A stretch of DNA of 64,000 bases from Paenibacillus lautus NBRC 15380 (GTDB lineage Bacteria; Bacillota; Bacilli; Paenibacillales; Paenibacillaceae), in NCBI RefSeq assembly GCF_004000945.1, contig NZ_BIMF01000001.1, positions 1-64,000 on the forward strand, written 5' to 3'. Positions within the stretch are counted from its first letter, which is position 1. Every line of letters begins with the position of its first letter. The translations under genes were made by a program, and so were the position numbers. The notes beneath the pieces were generated by a model. It was not told the DNA's origin. It did not search any database and was given only the letters and a program-made list of their open reading frames with translations. Shown here one piece after another: positions 38,617 to 47,414 of this stretch.

Positions 38617-39573
38617 TCAACCCCTAACTTGTGCCAGTATCTTCTCCGCTCCTTTAGCCTTCAGCTTTGCAGCCACTTCCACTCCGAGCGATTCAGGGTC
38701 GGTTCCTTCGGCGCTTTCCTTCAATACGATTTCGCCATCAGGAGAGCCTACCATTCCTGTTAATTGTATAACGTTTTGTTCTCCGCGGGAATCTCCGGCA
38801 TCCACATTCTTCAGGACAGCGTAAGCCCCGATCGGCACCTGGCATCCTCCGTTCAGCTCGCTTAAAAACTTGCGTTCAGCCGCAACGGTTCGTGCAGTAA
38901 CCTCATCATTATAAAGAGAGAGCAAATGCAGCAGCTCTGCATCGTTTTCGCGGCATTCAATACCGAGTGCACCTTGGCCAACGGCAGGAAGGCTAATTTC
39001 AATCGGCAAGTACGACGTGATCCGGTCTTCCCAGCCCATGCGCTGAAGACCGGCGGTCGCCAGAATGATGGCCTGAAATTCACCGTCTTCCATTTTGCGA
39101 ATTCGTGAATCGATGTTCCCCCTAATCCACTCGATCTGCAGATCCGGCCGGTAGGCCTTGAGCTGACTGGACCGGCGCAGACTGCTTGTCCCCACCTTGG
39201 CACCCGCAGGAAGGTCATCGAGCGTTGTCCCTTCTTTGGAGATCAAGCAATCCCGAGGATCCTTTCTTGCCGGCACCGCGCCGGACACCAAACCTTCGGG
39301 CAGAACAGAAGGCATGTCCTTCATGCTATGAACCGCCATATCAATCTCCCCGTCCATCATCGCCTGCTCGATTTCTTTGACAAACAATCCTTTGCCGCCT
39401 ACTTTGGAGAGAGTCACATCCAATATACGGTCGCCCTTGGTGACGATTTTTTTGACGGTGAAGTCATAGTCCAGACCGTGCTCCTTGGCTAAACGCTTTA
39501 AATCATCGATAACCTGTCCTGTCTGTGTCAGTGCCAGAGCACTTTGTCTACTGCCAACTACGATTGTGCGCAT
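38617..39573 (-). CDS. hemC: Hydroxymethylbilane synthase
   Basis: A 318-residue enzyme that polymerises four porphobilinogens into hydroxymethylbilane. The dipyrromethane cofactor cysteine is in [13 protein letters not shown] near residue 248, and the N-terminal [14 protein letters not shown] motif is intact. Full length; lies 3 bp after the siroheme dehydrogenase gene. Confidence 0.96.
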   Translation of the reverse strand: MRTIVVGSRQSALALTQTGQVIDDLKRLAKEHGLDYDFTVKKIVTKGDRILDVTLSKVGGKGLFVKEIEQAMMDGEIDMAVHSMKDMPSVLPEGLVSGAVPARKDPRDCLISKEGTTLDDLPAGAKVGTSSLRRSSQLKAYRPDLQIEWIRGNIDSRIRKMEDGEFQAIILATAGLQRMGWEDRITSYLPIEISLPAVGQGALGIECRENDAELLHLLSLYNDEVTARTVAAERKFLSELNGGCQVPIGAYAVLKNVDAGDSRGEQNVIQLTGMVGSPDGEIVLKESAEGTDPESLGVEVAAKLKAKGAEKILAQVRG

Positions 39574-39576
39574 CTT

Positions 39577-40236
39577 TCATTCCTCCTGATTATTCGCAAT
39601 CCACTGCTTGATTTTGTCCTCACTCCAGGGCACATAACCTCCGCGGCGAATCTCTCCGAGCATATCCATGCGGTATGCCTTGTGCAAAAGCCGCCTGCGT
39701 GCGTCAGCGGACTCCACCTCTTCCCTGATCATCGAACGCATTCTATATAAAAAATCCAAGTAGTCCTCATACTCAGGCCCGAACTGTTCTTCGAGCTCGT
39801 CGCGTATATCGCGTGCGGCCATCGGCCCTGCTCCTGATGTGGATACAGCCAGCGTAAGCCTCCCTCGCCGGAGAACCGTCGGGTTGATAAACGTCCCGGC
39901 CTCGCCGTTACTGGCCACGTTAACCAACACGCCAAGACGATCGGCATCCTCCGCTATCTTCAGATTCAGCTTGCTGTCATCCGTTGCCGCGTGGACCATA
40001 AAAGCGCCTGTCAGATCGTCTGATTGATACTTCCGCTTCGTCCAGCGAAGAGCATTCTCATTCGCCAAACGTTGAAGCATTTCGCTTCGTAATATGGGAC
40101 TAACAATATGTACGCTTGCCCCGGCATTCAGCAGAGTGACGGCTTTACGTTCCGCCACCTTGCCGCCGCCGACAATCAAGCATATACGTCCCCTGCAATT
40201 CAGCAGGACGGGCACATAATGATCATCATACGCCAT
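39577..40236 (-). CDS. Precorrin-2 dehydrogenase (siroheme synthesis)
   Basis: A 219-residue NAD-dependent enzyme that oxidises precorrin-2 to sirohydrochlorin. The dinucleotide motif VGGGKVAERK is near residue 22, and SGAGPMAARDIRDELEEQFG near residue 130. Related to B. subtilis YlnF and the C-terminal part of CysG; whether it also inserts iron is open. Together with the CobA half of the fusion it brings the siroheme branch into the heme operon. Confidence 0.88.
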   Translation of the reverse strand: MAYDDHYVPVLLNCRGRICLIVGGGKVAERKAVTLLNAGASVHIVSPILRSEMLQRLANENALRWTKRKYQSDDLTGAFMVHAATDDSKLNLKIAEDADRLGVLVNVASNGEAGTFINPTVLRRGRLTLAVSTSGAGPMAARDIRDELEEQFGPEYEDYLDFLYRMRSMIREEVESADARRRLLHKAYRMDMLGEIRRGGYVPWSEDKIKQWIANNQEE

Positions 40237-40242
40237 CTGCCA

Positions 40243-41073
40243 TCACACTCCTGACCAACTATGGAAAGCGGACCACGTATTGAGAAAGAAATTCAAAATG
40301 ATGAATCCATACCCGATTAAAGCCCATATGGCTGCTTCCCTGCCAGATCTTCTCCACAAGCGGCGTTTGATGAAATAAACCATATACATCGCAAGCGCCG
40401 TCAGGGTGGACAATACTTTGATATCCAAAAACAGGGTCCACCGTCCAGCCATAGCCACCGACATCACGGCCAAGATGAGTGACATGACCAGAATAATCGT
40501 CCCGGCCATCAGTGCTTTATAAGAATAAACATCAAGCTTCTCCAGACTTGGCAGCCTGCGGATCATATCATTCCATTGCTTGTGCTTCAGCTTCCTGTGC
40601 AGGAACATATAAATCGCCGCAAATACAGCCCCGACGGTCAAAGCGGCGAAACTGACACTCGCCAGGGCAATATGAATGAGCAAGAGACGATGTTCCGTCT
40701 CCCAGCTGTACAATGCATTGTCTCCGGCTGTGAACCATAACCGATTGACCAGCATGACGCTAAACCCGACGAGGTTCATCAACAAGACGGCAAATTCCGA
40801 CCGCTTCATATACGCCAGGGCAATCGAAGTGATCGTTATGCAGAACGCCAACAGGAACAGGAAATCAAACAGCGTAAATACCGGAAAGTGGAAATGCCCG
40901 CCCTCCATCGCTCTGATGCCGATTCCGGTGAATTGTAACAGCGCAGTAATAACAAGAAGCCCTGTGCCTATCCGCTTCGCCACCGAATTGCGTGAAATGC
41001 AATCCGAGATATAAAACAGAAGGCTCAGGGCATAGATACAAATGCCGGTGATATAAATTAAGTTTAACAGCAT
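40243..41073 (-). CDS. ccsA: CcsA/HemX-type membrane protein
   Basis: A 276-residue integral membrane protein with about eight hydrophobic helices, of the CcsA/HemX cytochrome-c-assembly family. A heme-handling WxxW-like signature is not complete. In B. subtilis HemX, encoded just after hemA, limits the level of HemA, and the same gene order here (hemA then this gene, 18 bp apart) supports that role over true cytochrome c assembly. Confidence 0.85.
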   Translation of the reverse strand: MLLNLIYITGICIYALSLLFYISDCISRNSVAKRIGTGLLVITALLQFTGIGIRAMEGGHFHFPVFTLFDFLFLLAFCITITSIALAYMKRSEFAVLLMNLVGFSVMLVNRLWFTAGDNALYSWETEHRLLLIHIALASVSFAALTVGAVFAAIYMFLHRKLKHKQWNDMIRRLPSLEKLDVYSYKALMAGTIILVMSLILAVMSVAMAGRWTLFLDIKVLSTLTALAMYMVYFIKRRLWRRSGREAAIWALIGYGFIILNFFLNTWSAFHSWSGV

Positions 41074-41091
41074 GGGTTGTACTCACCCTCC

Positions 41092-42498
41092 TCAAAGGGT
41101 GGCTGGGGCCAGAGACACCTTAAGCGGCTTCTCTTCTGCCTGCTGATCTACAGCATTCTTCGTCCGTTCAGCTTTAACGGGTGCAGTTGCTTTTTTGTTG
41201 CGGCTGCGGGCTTCCTGCTCATTCTCATGGATCAAGCTTTCCAGCGCAAAGATTTGTGAAAAATAATCCAGTGCTTCATTGCCCTGCTTGCCGCCCGTCA
41301 TTTCCTTAATCCGGTTAATGGGATCGTGCATCATCTGGTTAACGATGCTCTTGGTCAAACGACGAATGACTTTTCGCTGGCGTTCATCGAGTTCCGGAAG
41401 CTTGTTGAACAAGCTTTCCATCGTTTCTTCATGAATGGCATTCGACTTCTCCTGCAAGGCACGAATCGCCGGTCTGACACCGAGTGTCTTCAGCCATGTG
41501 TGGAATGCATCCATCTCTTCTTGAATCATCACTTCAATCTTCGCTGCTTCCACCCGGCGCATTTCCATGTTGGTCTCTACGATACCTTCCAGATCATCAA
41601 TATCGTACAAGAACACGTTGGAGAGTTCCCCAACCGCCGGATCAATGTCCCGTGGCACAGCAATATCAATCATGAACAACGGGCGGGACTGACGTTTCTT
41701 CATGCTCTCTTTAACCCGCTCCGCATTCAGAACATATTCATTCGAGCCCGTGGAGCTAATAATGATATCGACTTCATTCAGCAAGTTCTTGGCTTCGGCA
41801 ATGGTGCACGGCGTTCCTTTGAACTTGCGCGCAAGTTCCTCCGCACGGCCAAGCGTACGGTTAGCCACTATCACTTCCGCAGCACCGTTGGCATAAAGGT
41901 GCTTCACGGTAAGTTCACTCATCTTGCCTGCACCGAGAATCATTACTTTTTTGTCGTTAAACGTACCGAAAATCCGTTTACCCAGTTCCACCGCAGCATA
42001 GCTGACAGAAACGGCACTCTCCCCGATCGATGTCTCGGAATGAGCCCGCTTGCCGAGCGTAACGGCCTGCTTAAACAACATATTAAACCAAGTACCGGTC
42101 GCATTCTGCTGCTGCGACATCAAAAAAGCATTGCGCACCTGTCCCAGGATCTGCGTCTCTCCAATGACCATGGAATCCAAACCGCAGGTAACCTTAAACA
42201 GATGGGAAATGGCTTGTTCATCTTCATATATATAGAGGTGCTGTGTAAATTCTTCACGATTAATGCCGAACCACTGTTCCATAAAACTGCGGATAAAGTA
42301 GCCGCACATATGAAGGCGGTCTACCACAACATAAATCTCAGTTCGGTTGCAGGTAGCGACAATGACGCCCTCCAATACGCTCTTGGTCGAATTAAGCTGC
42401 TCTAACGCCTTTGGCATGTCTTCTTCCGAGAAGGTAAAGCGTTCTCTGACTTCCACAGGCGCCGTGCGATAGTTCAACCCAACAACGACGATGTGCAT
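41092..42498 (-). CDS. hemA: Glutamyl-tRNA reductase
   Basis: A 468-residue NADPH enzyme that reduces glutamyl-tRNA to glutamate-1-semialdehyde, the first committed step of heme synthesis. The catalytic cysteine is in ATCNRTEIY (Cys50), the nucleotide-binding loop is in ILGAGKMSEL near residue 190, and the C-terminal dimerisation helix is present. The last 45 residues are a charged, Lys/Ala-rich tail beyond the usual length. First gene of the hem operon; expected to be controlled by heme-dependent turnover with HemX. Confidence 0.96.
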   Translation of the reverse strand: MHIVVVGLNYRTAPVEVRERFTFSEEDMPKALEQLNSTKSVLEGVIVATCNRTEIYVVVDRLHMCGYFIRSFMEQWFGINREEFTQHLYIYEDEQAISHLFKVTCGLDSMVIGETQILGQVRNAFLMSQQQNATGTWFNMLFKQAVTLGKRAHSETSIGESAVSVSYAAVELGKRIFGTFNDKKVMILGAGKMSELTVKHLYANGAAEVIVANRTLGRAEELARKFKGTPCTIAEAKNLLNEVDIIISSTGSNEYVLNAERVKESMKKRQSRPLFMIDIAVPRDIDPAVGELSNVFLYDIDDLEGIVETNMEMRRVEAAKIEVMIQEEMDAFHTWLKTLGVRPAIRALQEKSNAIHEETMESLFNKLPELDERQRKVIRRLTKSIVNQMMHDPINRIKEMTGGKQGNEALDYFSQIFALESLIHENEQEARSRNKKATAPVKAERTKNAVDQQAEEKPLKVSLAPATL

Positions 42499-42534
42499 TG
42501 CATGTTCACCTGCCTATTTCTCCGAGTAGTTTTG

Positions 42535-42571
42535 CCGTTCACAACGGACTTCCTTGACCTTGTTCATTATA
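42535..42571 (-). promoter_or_regulatory. hemA promoter -10 and leader palindrome
   Basis: A perfect TATAAT at 42566-42571 (minus strand) lies 67 bp before the hemA start; no good -35 is seen at 16-18 bp, so an activator may be needed. Just downstream, CCGTT-CAC-AACGG at 42535-42547 is a perfect 5-bp inverted repeat that could be an operator or an early leader hairpin. Confidence 0.4.
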
Positions 42572-42782
42572 TCACAGTATGCTGAACAGCCTTGTCTATT
42601 TTATGAAATGTTTATGAAATCCCCATACTTCTTCATTCCATTCATGAAGATTTCTACCTGTAGACCGCACCTTACTATTGTGGATATAGAACACTGTAGA
42701 TATACGTGTTATTTACTACGAAATCTCATTTCAGAGAACGAATGCCTGGAATTTCGCCGATCTTCTCATGTCCTCAAAATAA
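42572..42782. other. Intergenic between speD terminator and hem promoter
   Basis: No gene or clear structure was seen; the stretch is AT-rich and holds the upstream region of the hemA promoter. Confidence 0.4.
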
Positions 42783-42808
42783 ATAACCATGGAAAAATCC
42801 ATGGTTAT
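42783..42808 (-). terminator. Terminator after speD
   Basis: A perfect 10-bp stem (ATAACCATGG / CCATGGTTAT) with a 6-nt loop, followed by TTTATTTT on the minus strand, 30 bp after speD. Confidence 0.8.
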
Positions 42809-42837
42809 CAGTATAAGCGTTTTTTTAGAAGGCTGGA

Positions 42838-43236
42838 TTAAACGAGTTCAGCCTGTTTCATCTCAGGCGTTTCCACGGTCATTTCACCGAGTCCGCGCAC
42901 GAGTTTCTTGGCATAGCATTTTTCAGGTTTCAAAGCGGATACCAGATAGTCAATAGCCAACTGCGGATCTACTGTCTCCCCGCAGGTATAACAGTCAATC
43001 GCAGCAAAACCTCTCTCAGGGTAAGTGTGAATCGAGAGATGGCTTTCCGACAGCAACACCAGCACAGTCGCACCTTGTGGTTCAAACTGCTTGGATTGGA
43101 CGGACAATACCGTTGCTCCACATGCCTCAGCGGCTTCCACCATCTGAGCTTGTAAAAATTCTGCACTGTTCAATAGTTCAAAATCGACTCCCCAAGTATC
43201 AACAGCAACGTGTCTTCCGAAAGTTGAGTATTCCAT
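42838..43236 (-). CDS. speD: S-adenosylmethionine decarboxylase proenzyme
   Basis: A 132-residue pyruvoyl enzyme of the small Gram-positive class, supplying aminopropyl groups for spermidine. The self-cleavage site lies in SESHLSIHTYPE near residue 62, where Ser becomes the pyruvoyl group, and the CYTCG segment follows. Full length for the class. It stands alone between terminators and has a long upstream leader that may fold (see 43288-43361). Confidence 0.95.
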   Translation of the reverse strand: MEYSTFGRHVAVDTWGVDFELLNSAEFLQAQMVEAAEACGATVLSVQSKQFEPQGATVLVLLSESHLSIHTYPERGFAAIDCYTCGETVDPQLAIDYLVSALKPEKCYAKKLVRGLGEMTVETPEMKQAELV

Positions 43237-43287
43237 CTTCCGGTTTCCCCCTTCCTAGGAATAAAATGTTTGAAAATTTCATCCGCT

Positions 43288-43361
43288 AGGACCTACGTCA
43301 TTCACTTCCCGAGGGAATAATCTCTCGCAACATTACATGTCCTGAGTGAATCCTGGTTCCT
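43288..43361 (-). promoter_or_regulatory. Candidate structured leader of speD
   Basis: On the minus strand ATTCACT pairs with AGTGAAT, and outside it AGGAACC can pair with GGTCCT, closing a roughly 74-nt element about 50 bp before the speD start. A short CGAG/CTCG hairpin lies inside. No known riboswitch class was recognised; the pairing was found by eye. Confidence 0.3.
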
Positions 43362-43501
43362 ATATTCTTTTCAACGAGATTAAAAATAACATCTATGACG
43401 CTTAAATGCAACACCTTTTTCGAAAATAACCCATAAATATTTTACAGCTCAATATATGTTCGTCTGAACTGCTTGGTGTCATGGATCCATGAATAAAAAA
43501 A

Positions 43502-43522
43502 GCCGCCCTTTTACAGGGCAGC
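43502..43522 (-). terminator. Terminator of the unknown gene 43527-44117
   Basis: GCTGCCC pairs with GGGCGGC (one G-T pair) around a 7-nt loop, followed by seven T on the minus strand, 4 bp after the stop codon. Confidence 0.8.
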
Positions 43523-43526
43523 CTCC

Positions 43527-44117
43527 TTAGGCTTCTAGCACGAATAGGCGTTGATTAAACCGTCGCAGCCGCTCATCTATTGTCTTCGTAATAAGTTTAT
43601 CATTCCCTGCTGCAATCCGCTGGTCCAGAAGCACGTTAATATGATGCTGGATGGATTCGATCTCTTTCTCTGCCTCATTGCTGTTGAAGAGTCGCTGCAG
43701 CTCTCCTGCCGTATTCTTGTACTCATAAATGACAATGCTGTCGTTCCCGGCGACTTGCGTAATTCTGTGCACCGTTCCCGCATGGTAGTCGTAGCTCATC
43801 GTAAAGCCGCGATAAATCCGATTCACTTTACCTGATCCCTTAAAAGCCGCAAACAGTTTACGTACGGCATTTGTCAGATGGGGAGTAACCAATCGGCACG
43901 ACAGCTCACAGACGTACAAGCCATTCTTGCGTTCAAAGGGCAAATGAACTTCTTCCCCGCTCTCATCTTCGAGCACGAACTCCTGCTCTCCGCTATCCAT
44001 GACTTTTACCCGGTTAGTAACCCGGAAAGCTTGGGTATACTGCAGAAATTGATCCATTTGAATATCCGTCATTTGCATTGTGGCATTAACATATTCTGTG
44101 GCTAACCGCTGAGCCAT
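43527..44117 (-). CDS. Unknown protein, mixed alpha/beta with helical C terminus
   Basis: Not recognised. The 196-residue soluble protein begins MAQRLATEYVNATM and has no signal peptide, membrane helix or cysteine pairs. Residues 35-130 look beta-rich; residues 145-196 are helical and charged. The ATG at 44117 follows GAGGGAG by 6 bases; 32 further in-frame residues upstream are low-quality sequence and are left out. It is monocistronic, between speD and ysxC, with its own terminator. The B. subtilis neighbour at a similar place (ysxD, between hemA and ysxC) is a membrane protein, so this is not it. Confidence 0.75.
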   Translation of the reverse strand: MAQRLATEYVNATMQMTDIQMDQFLQYTQAFRVTNRVKVMDSGEQEFVLEDESGEEVHLPFERKNGLYVCELSCRLVTPHLTNAVRKLFAAFKGSGKVNRIYRGFTMSYDYHAGTVHRITQVAGNDSIVIYEYKNTAGELQRLFNSNEAEKEIESIQHHINVLLDQRIAAGNDKLITKTIDERLRRFNQRLFVLEA

Positions 44118-44331
44118 AAAAATCTCCCTCAATTCTTTTAACTTACTACCATTATACAGCAGATCCAAGCGGTCTTTCCTGCCGTTCGAATGAGAATATC
44201 CATCATATTTCATAAAAAAACGGAATTAGCCGGAATCAGAGCGATATTTCCCGCAAGATGCTCACTTTCCTATAAAGAATACACCGATTCCCTATATTAC
44301 CCTTGAAAAAAATATCACCAAATCAACCGGA

Positions 44332-44976
44332 TCAAGCTTGATCATAGCCATCCGTTTCCGAATCCAGATATGTCTCTTCCTCGTCATTCTTAGTCCCCAT
44401 GTGGGACTCCATAATTGCCCATAACTCATCTTTACCCAGACCGAGCTCGGATGAAAACATGACAAAGGAATGATAGGGTTTGAAGCCGAGTGTTTCCTTC
44501 ACGATCTTGACGTGCTTCTGGCGGCGTGTTTTCGGAATTTTATCCGCCTTGGTCGCGACCACGCATACCGGCCGGTTATAATGCTGCAGCCATTCATACA
44601 TGCTGATATCGTCTTTTGAAGGCGGGTGACGCATGTCCACAATTAGTAATACAAGCTTCAGTTCTTCCCGGCTGAGCAAATATCTCTCAATCATTTCGCC
44701 AAATGCCGCACGCTGGGTCTTGGATACCTTTGCATAACCATAGCCGGGAAAATCGACCAGATACAGGTCGTCGTTCACCCGATAATAGTTGAGCTGCTGG
44801 GTTTTCCCTGGTGTTGCACTGGTACGGGCCAGGTTCTTACGGGATATCATACGGTTAATCAGTGATGACTTGCCCACATTGGAACGCCCTGCCAGAGCAA
44901 TTTCCGGCAAGGCGTCTTCAGGATATTGAGCAGGTACGACAGCACTGATGACAAACTCGGCTTTCGTAACTTTCAT
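44332..44976 (-). CDS. ysxC: Ribosome-biogenesis GTPase YsxC
   Basis: A 214-residue EngB/YihA-family GTPase needed for 50S subunit assembly. G1 is GRSNVGKSS near residue 31, G3 is DFPGYGYAK and G4 is TKADKIP. Slightly longer than usual because of an acidic C-terminal tail of about 18 residues. It lies 17 bp after lon, as in B. subtilis. Confidence 0.96.
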   Translation of the reverse strand: MKVTKAEFVISAVVPAQYPEDALPEIALAGRSNVGKSSLINRMISRKNLARTSATPGKTQQLNYYRVNDDLYLVDFPGYGYAKVSKTQRAAFGEMIERYLLSREELKLVLLIVDMRHPPSKDDISMYEWLQHYNRPVCVVATKADKIPKTRRQKHVKIVKETLGFKPYHSFVMFSSELGLGKDELWAIMESHMGTKNDEEETYLDSETDGYDQA

Positions 44977-44993
44977 AATTTAGACTTTCCTCT

Positions 44994-47330
44994 CTAGTGC
45001 ACTCCCGCTTGTTCAACGAGCGCATGCTCCAGAACCTGATCCATATGGGATACCGGAACGAACTCAACGTCGTTCTTCACGCTGTCAGGAATATCACGCA
45101 GGTCACGTTCGTTATCCTTAGGGAGTAATATTTTTTTGTAGCCGGCACGGTGGGCTGCCAGGGATTTTTCTTTCAAGCCACCAATCGGAAGAACGCGTCC
45201 CCGAAGTGTAATCTCCCCCGTCATGGCCACATCACGGGCTACATGCCGTTTGGTTAAAGATGAAATAAGAGCCGTCGCAATCGTAATGCCGGCTGAAGGG
45301 CCGTCCTTCGGAATGGCTCCCTCCGGGATATGGATATGGACATCAAGCTTCTCGTGGAAATCCGGATCAATGCCCAGTTCTACCGCTTTCGAGCGGGTAA
45401 AACTGAAGGCGGCTTGAGCCGATTCCTTCATCACATCACCCAGTTTACCTGTCAAGGTCAGCTTGCCGGTACCAGGCACCACGGTAACCTCAATGGTCAG
45501 CGTCTCGCCGCCCACTTCCGTCCATGCAAGTCCTGTTACCGTGCCGACTTGATCTTCAAGCTCGGCCATGCCATAGCGAAACTTCGGAATACCGAGATAT
45601 TCCTTAATATCGTCTGCCTTAATCTCAATGGATTCCGATTGATTGGTGACGATCTGTTTGGCGGCTTTGCGGCACAGCGCAGCCACTTGCTGCTCCAGAT
45701 TCCGCACCCCGGATTCACGGGTATACTCCCGGATCACCTTCATGAGCGCTTCCTCGTCCAGAATCAACTGCTCCGGCGTAAGCCCATGCTCACTCTTCTG
45801 CTTGGGCAGCAAATAACGATTGGCGATCTGCAGTTTCTCCAGCTCCGTATAGCCTGGAATGTACAGCACTTCCATCCGGTCCAGGAGCGGTCTTGGAATG
45901 TTGTGAAGCACGTTCGCCGTCGTTACAAACATGACGTTGGACAGATCAAAAGGAATTTCCACGAAATGATCGCTGAACGTATTGTTTTGCTCAGGGTCAA
46001 GTACCTCAAGCAGTGCGGAAGACGGGTCGCCGCGGAAGTCGGATGCCATCTTATCGATTTCATCCAGCAGGAACACAGGATTCATCGAACCCGCCGTTTT
46101 CATGCCTTGAATGATCCGTCCCGGCATAGCCCCAACATAAGTGCGTCGGTGACCGCGGATTTCCGCCTCGTCTCTTACCCCGCCTAATGAAACACGAACG
46201 AACTTGCGTTCCAAAGATCGAGCAATGGACCGGGCCAGTGATGTTTTACCGACCCCTGGAGGACCAACCAAACATAGAATAGGCCCCTTCATCTTCTTCA
46301 CCAGCTTTTGGACCGCCAGATATTCCAGCACGCGTTCCTTCGGCTTCTCAAGACCGTAATGATCCTCGTCCAGCACTTGCTCCGCTTTGACGATGTCCAG
46401 ATCATCCTCGGTCTTGTTAGTCCACGGCAGCGCCAACAGCCAATCGACATAGTTTCGAATCACGCCGCCCTCCGCAGAGCTCGCCGGCATTTTCTCGAGT
46501 CGGTCGATTTCCTTCTCTACCTTCTCATGTACGCGCTCCGGCAGTTCAAGCTCCTGAAGCTGACTTCGGAGTTCCTCTACTTCCCCGGCACGGCCTTCCT
46601 TGTCGCCAAGCTCTTTCTGGATGGCCTTCATCTGTTCGCGCAAATAGTATTCCTTCTGGGTCTTCTCCATTTGCTTCTTGACCCGCTGGTTGATCTTGCG
46701 CTCCAGCTCCAGCACTTCACGCTCGTTATTCAGTATATCTAGAAGTTTCTCGAGCCGTTTGCGAACATCAATTGTTTCGAGAATTTCTTGCTTATCCTTG
46801 ATCTTCAGTGACAAGTGACTCGTGATGACGTCTGCAAGTCGGCCCGGCTCATCAATATCGGAAACGGCCGCCAGTGTCTCTGGTGTCACCTTCTTCGACA
46901 GATTGATATAATTCTCAAACTGAGACAGTACGGTTCGCATTAATGCGGAAACTTCAGGGTCATGATTCTCTTCTTCGGGAAGTTCCCGAGCAATGACCTC
47001 ATAGTATTCCTCTTGATCCGTATATTCAATAACTTCCGCCCGTTCCATACCCTCCACTAGCACACGTATGGTACCGTTTGGAAGCTTAAGCATCTGGCGT
47101 ACATTCGCTACTGTGCCAATCCGAAAAATATCATCCTGCATCGGTTCTTCAATGTTCACTTCCGATTGAGAACATAGGAGAATCAAATTGTCTTCAACCA
47201 TCGCCTTTTCTAAAGCCTTTACCGATTTCTCCCGGCCTACATCCAAGTGAAGCACCATGCTTGGATAAACCAAAAGACCTCTCAAAGGCAGTAAAGGAAA
47301 ACGACGACCTTTAGATTTACTGGGTCCCAT
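44994..47330 (-). CDS. lon: ATP-dependent protease La (Lon)
   Basis: A 778-residue AAA+ serine protease. The N-terminal substrate domain (1-205) and coiled coil are followed by the AAA module with Walker [10 protein letters not shown] near residue 355 and DEIDKM, and by the protease domain with the Ser/Lys dyad (Ser in KDGPSAGI, Lys in GGLKEKSLA). The ATG at 47330 is preferred because GGAGGT precedes it by 8 bases; a start 12 codons earlier lies upstream of that site. Confidence 0.97.
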   Translation of the reverse strand: MGPSKSKGRRFPLLPLRGLLVYPSMVLHLDVGREKSVKALEKAMVEDNLILLCSQSEVNIEEPMQDDIFRIGTVANVRQMLKLPNGTIRVLVEGMERAEVIEYTDQEEYYEVIARELPEEENHDPEVSALMRTVLSQFENYINLSKKVTPETLAAVSDIDEPGRLADVITSHLSLKIKDKQEILETIDVRKRLEKLLDILNNEREVLELERKINQRVKKQMEKTQKEYYLREQMKAIQKELGDKEGRAGEVEELRSQLQELELPERVHEKVEKEIDRLEKMPASSAEGGVIRNYVDWLLALPWTNKTEDDLDIVKAEQVLDEDHYGLEKPKERVLEYLAVQKLVKKMKGPILCLVGPPGVGKTSLARSIARSLERKFVRVSLGGVRDEAEIRGHRRTYVGAMPGRIIQGMKTAGSMNPVFLLDEIDKMASDFRGDPSSALLEVLDPEQNNTFSDHFVEIPFDLSNVMFVTTANVLHNIPRPLLDRMEVLYIPGYTELEKLQIANRYLLPKQKSEHGLTPEQLILDEEALMKVIREYTRESGVRNLEQQVAALCRKAAKQIVTNQSESIEIKADDIKEYLGIPKFRYGMAELEDQVGTVTGLAWTEVGGETLTIEVTVVPGTGKLTLTGKLGDVMKESAQAAFSFTRSKAVELGIDPDFHEKLDVHIHIPEGAIPKDGPSAGITIATALISSLTKRHVARDVAMTGEITLRGRVLPIGGLKEKSLAAHRAGYKKILLPKDNERDLRDIPDSVKNDVEFVPVSHMDQVLEHALVEQAGVH

Positions 47331-47373
47331 CGCTTTCGCACCTCCAATGGCTCTCAATGTTGACACTATTCCT

Positions 47374-47403
47374 ATTTTATCAAATCTGCGTATAAAAAAC
47401 CAA
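47374..47403 (-). promoter_or_regulatory. Possible lon promoter
   Basis: TTGGTT (47398-47403) and TAAAAT (47374-47379) are 18 bp apart on the minus strand. No CtsR heptad repeats are visible nearby. Confidence 0.45.
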
Positions 47404-47414
47404 CCAAACGAAGC

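Noticed and set aside
41326..42405. 359-codon plus-strand open frame
   Set aside because: Antisense shadow of hemA.
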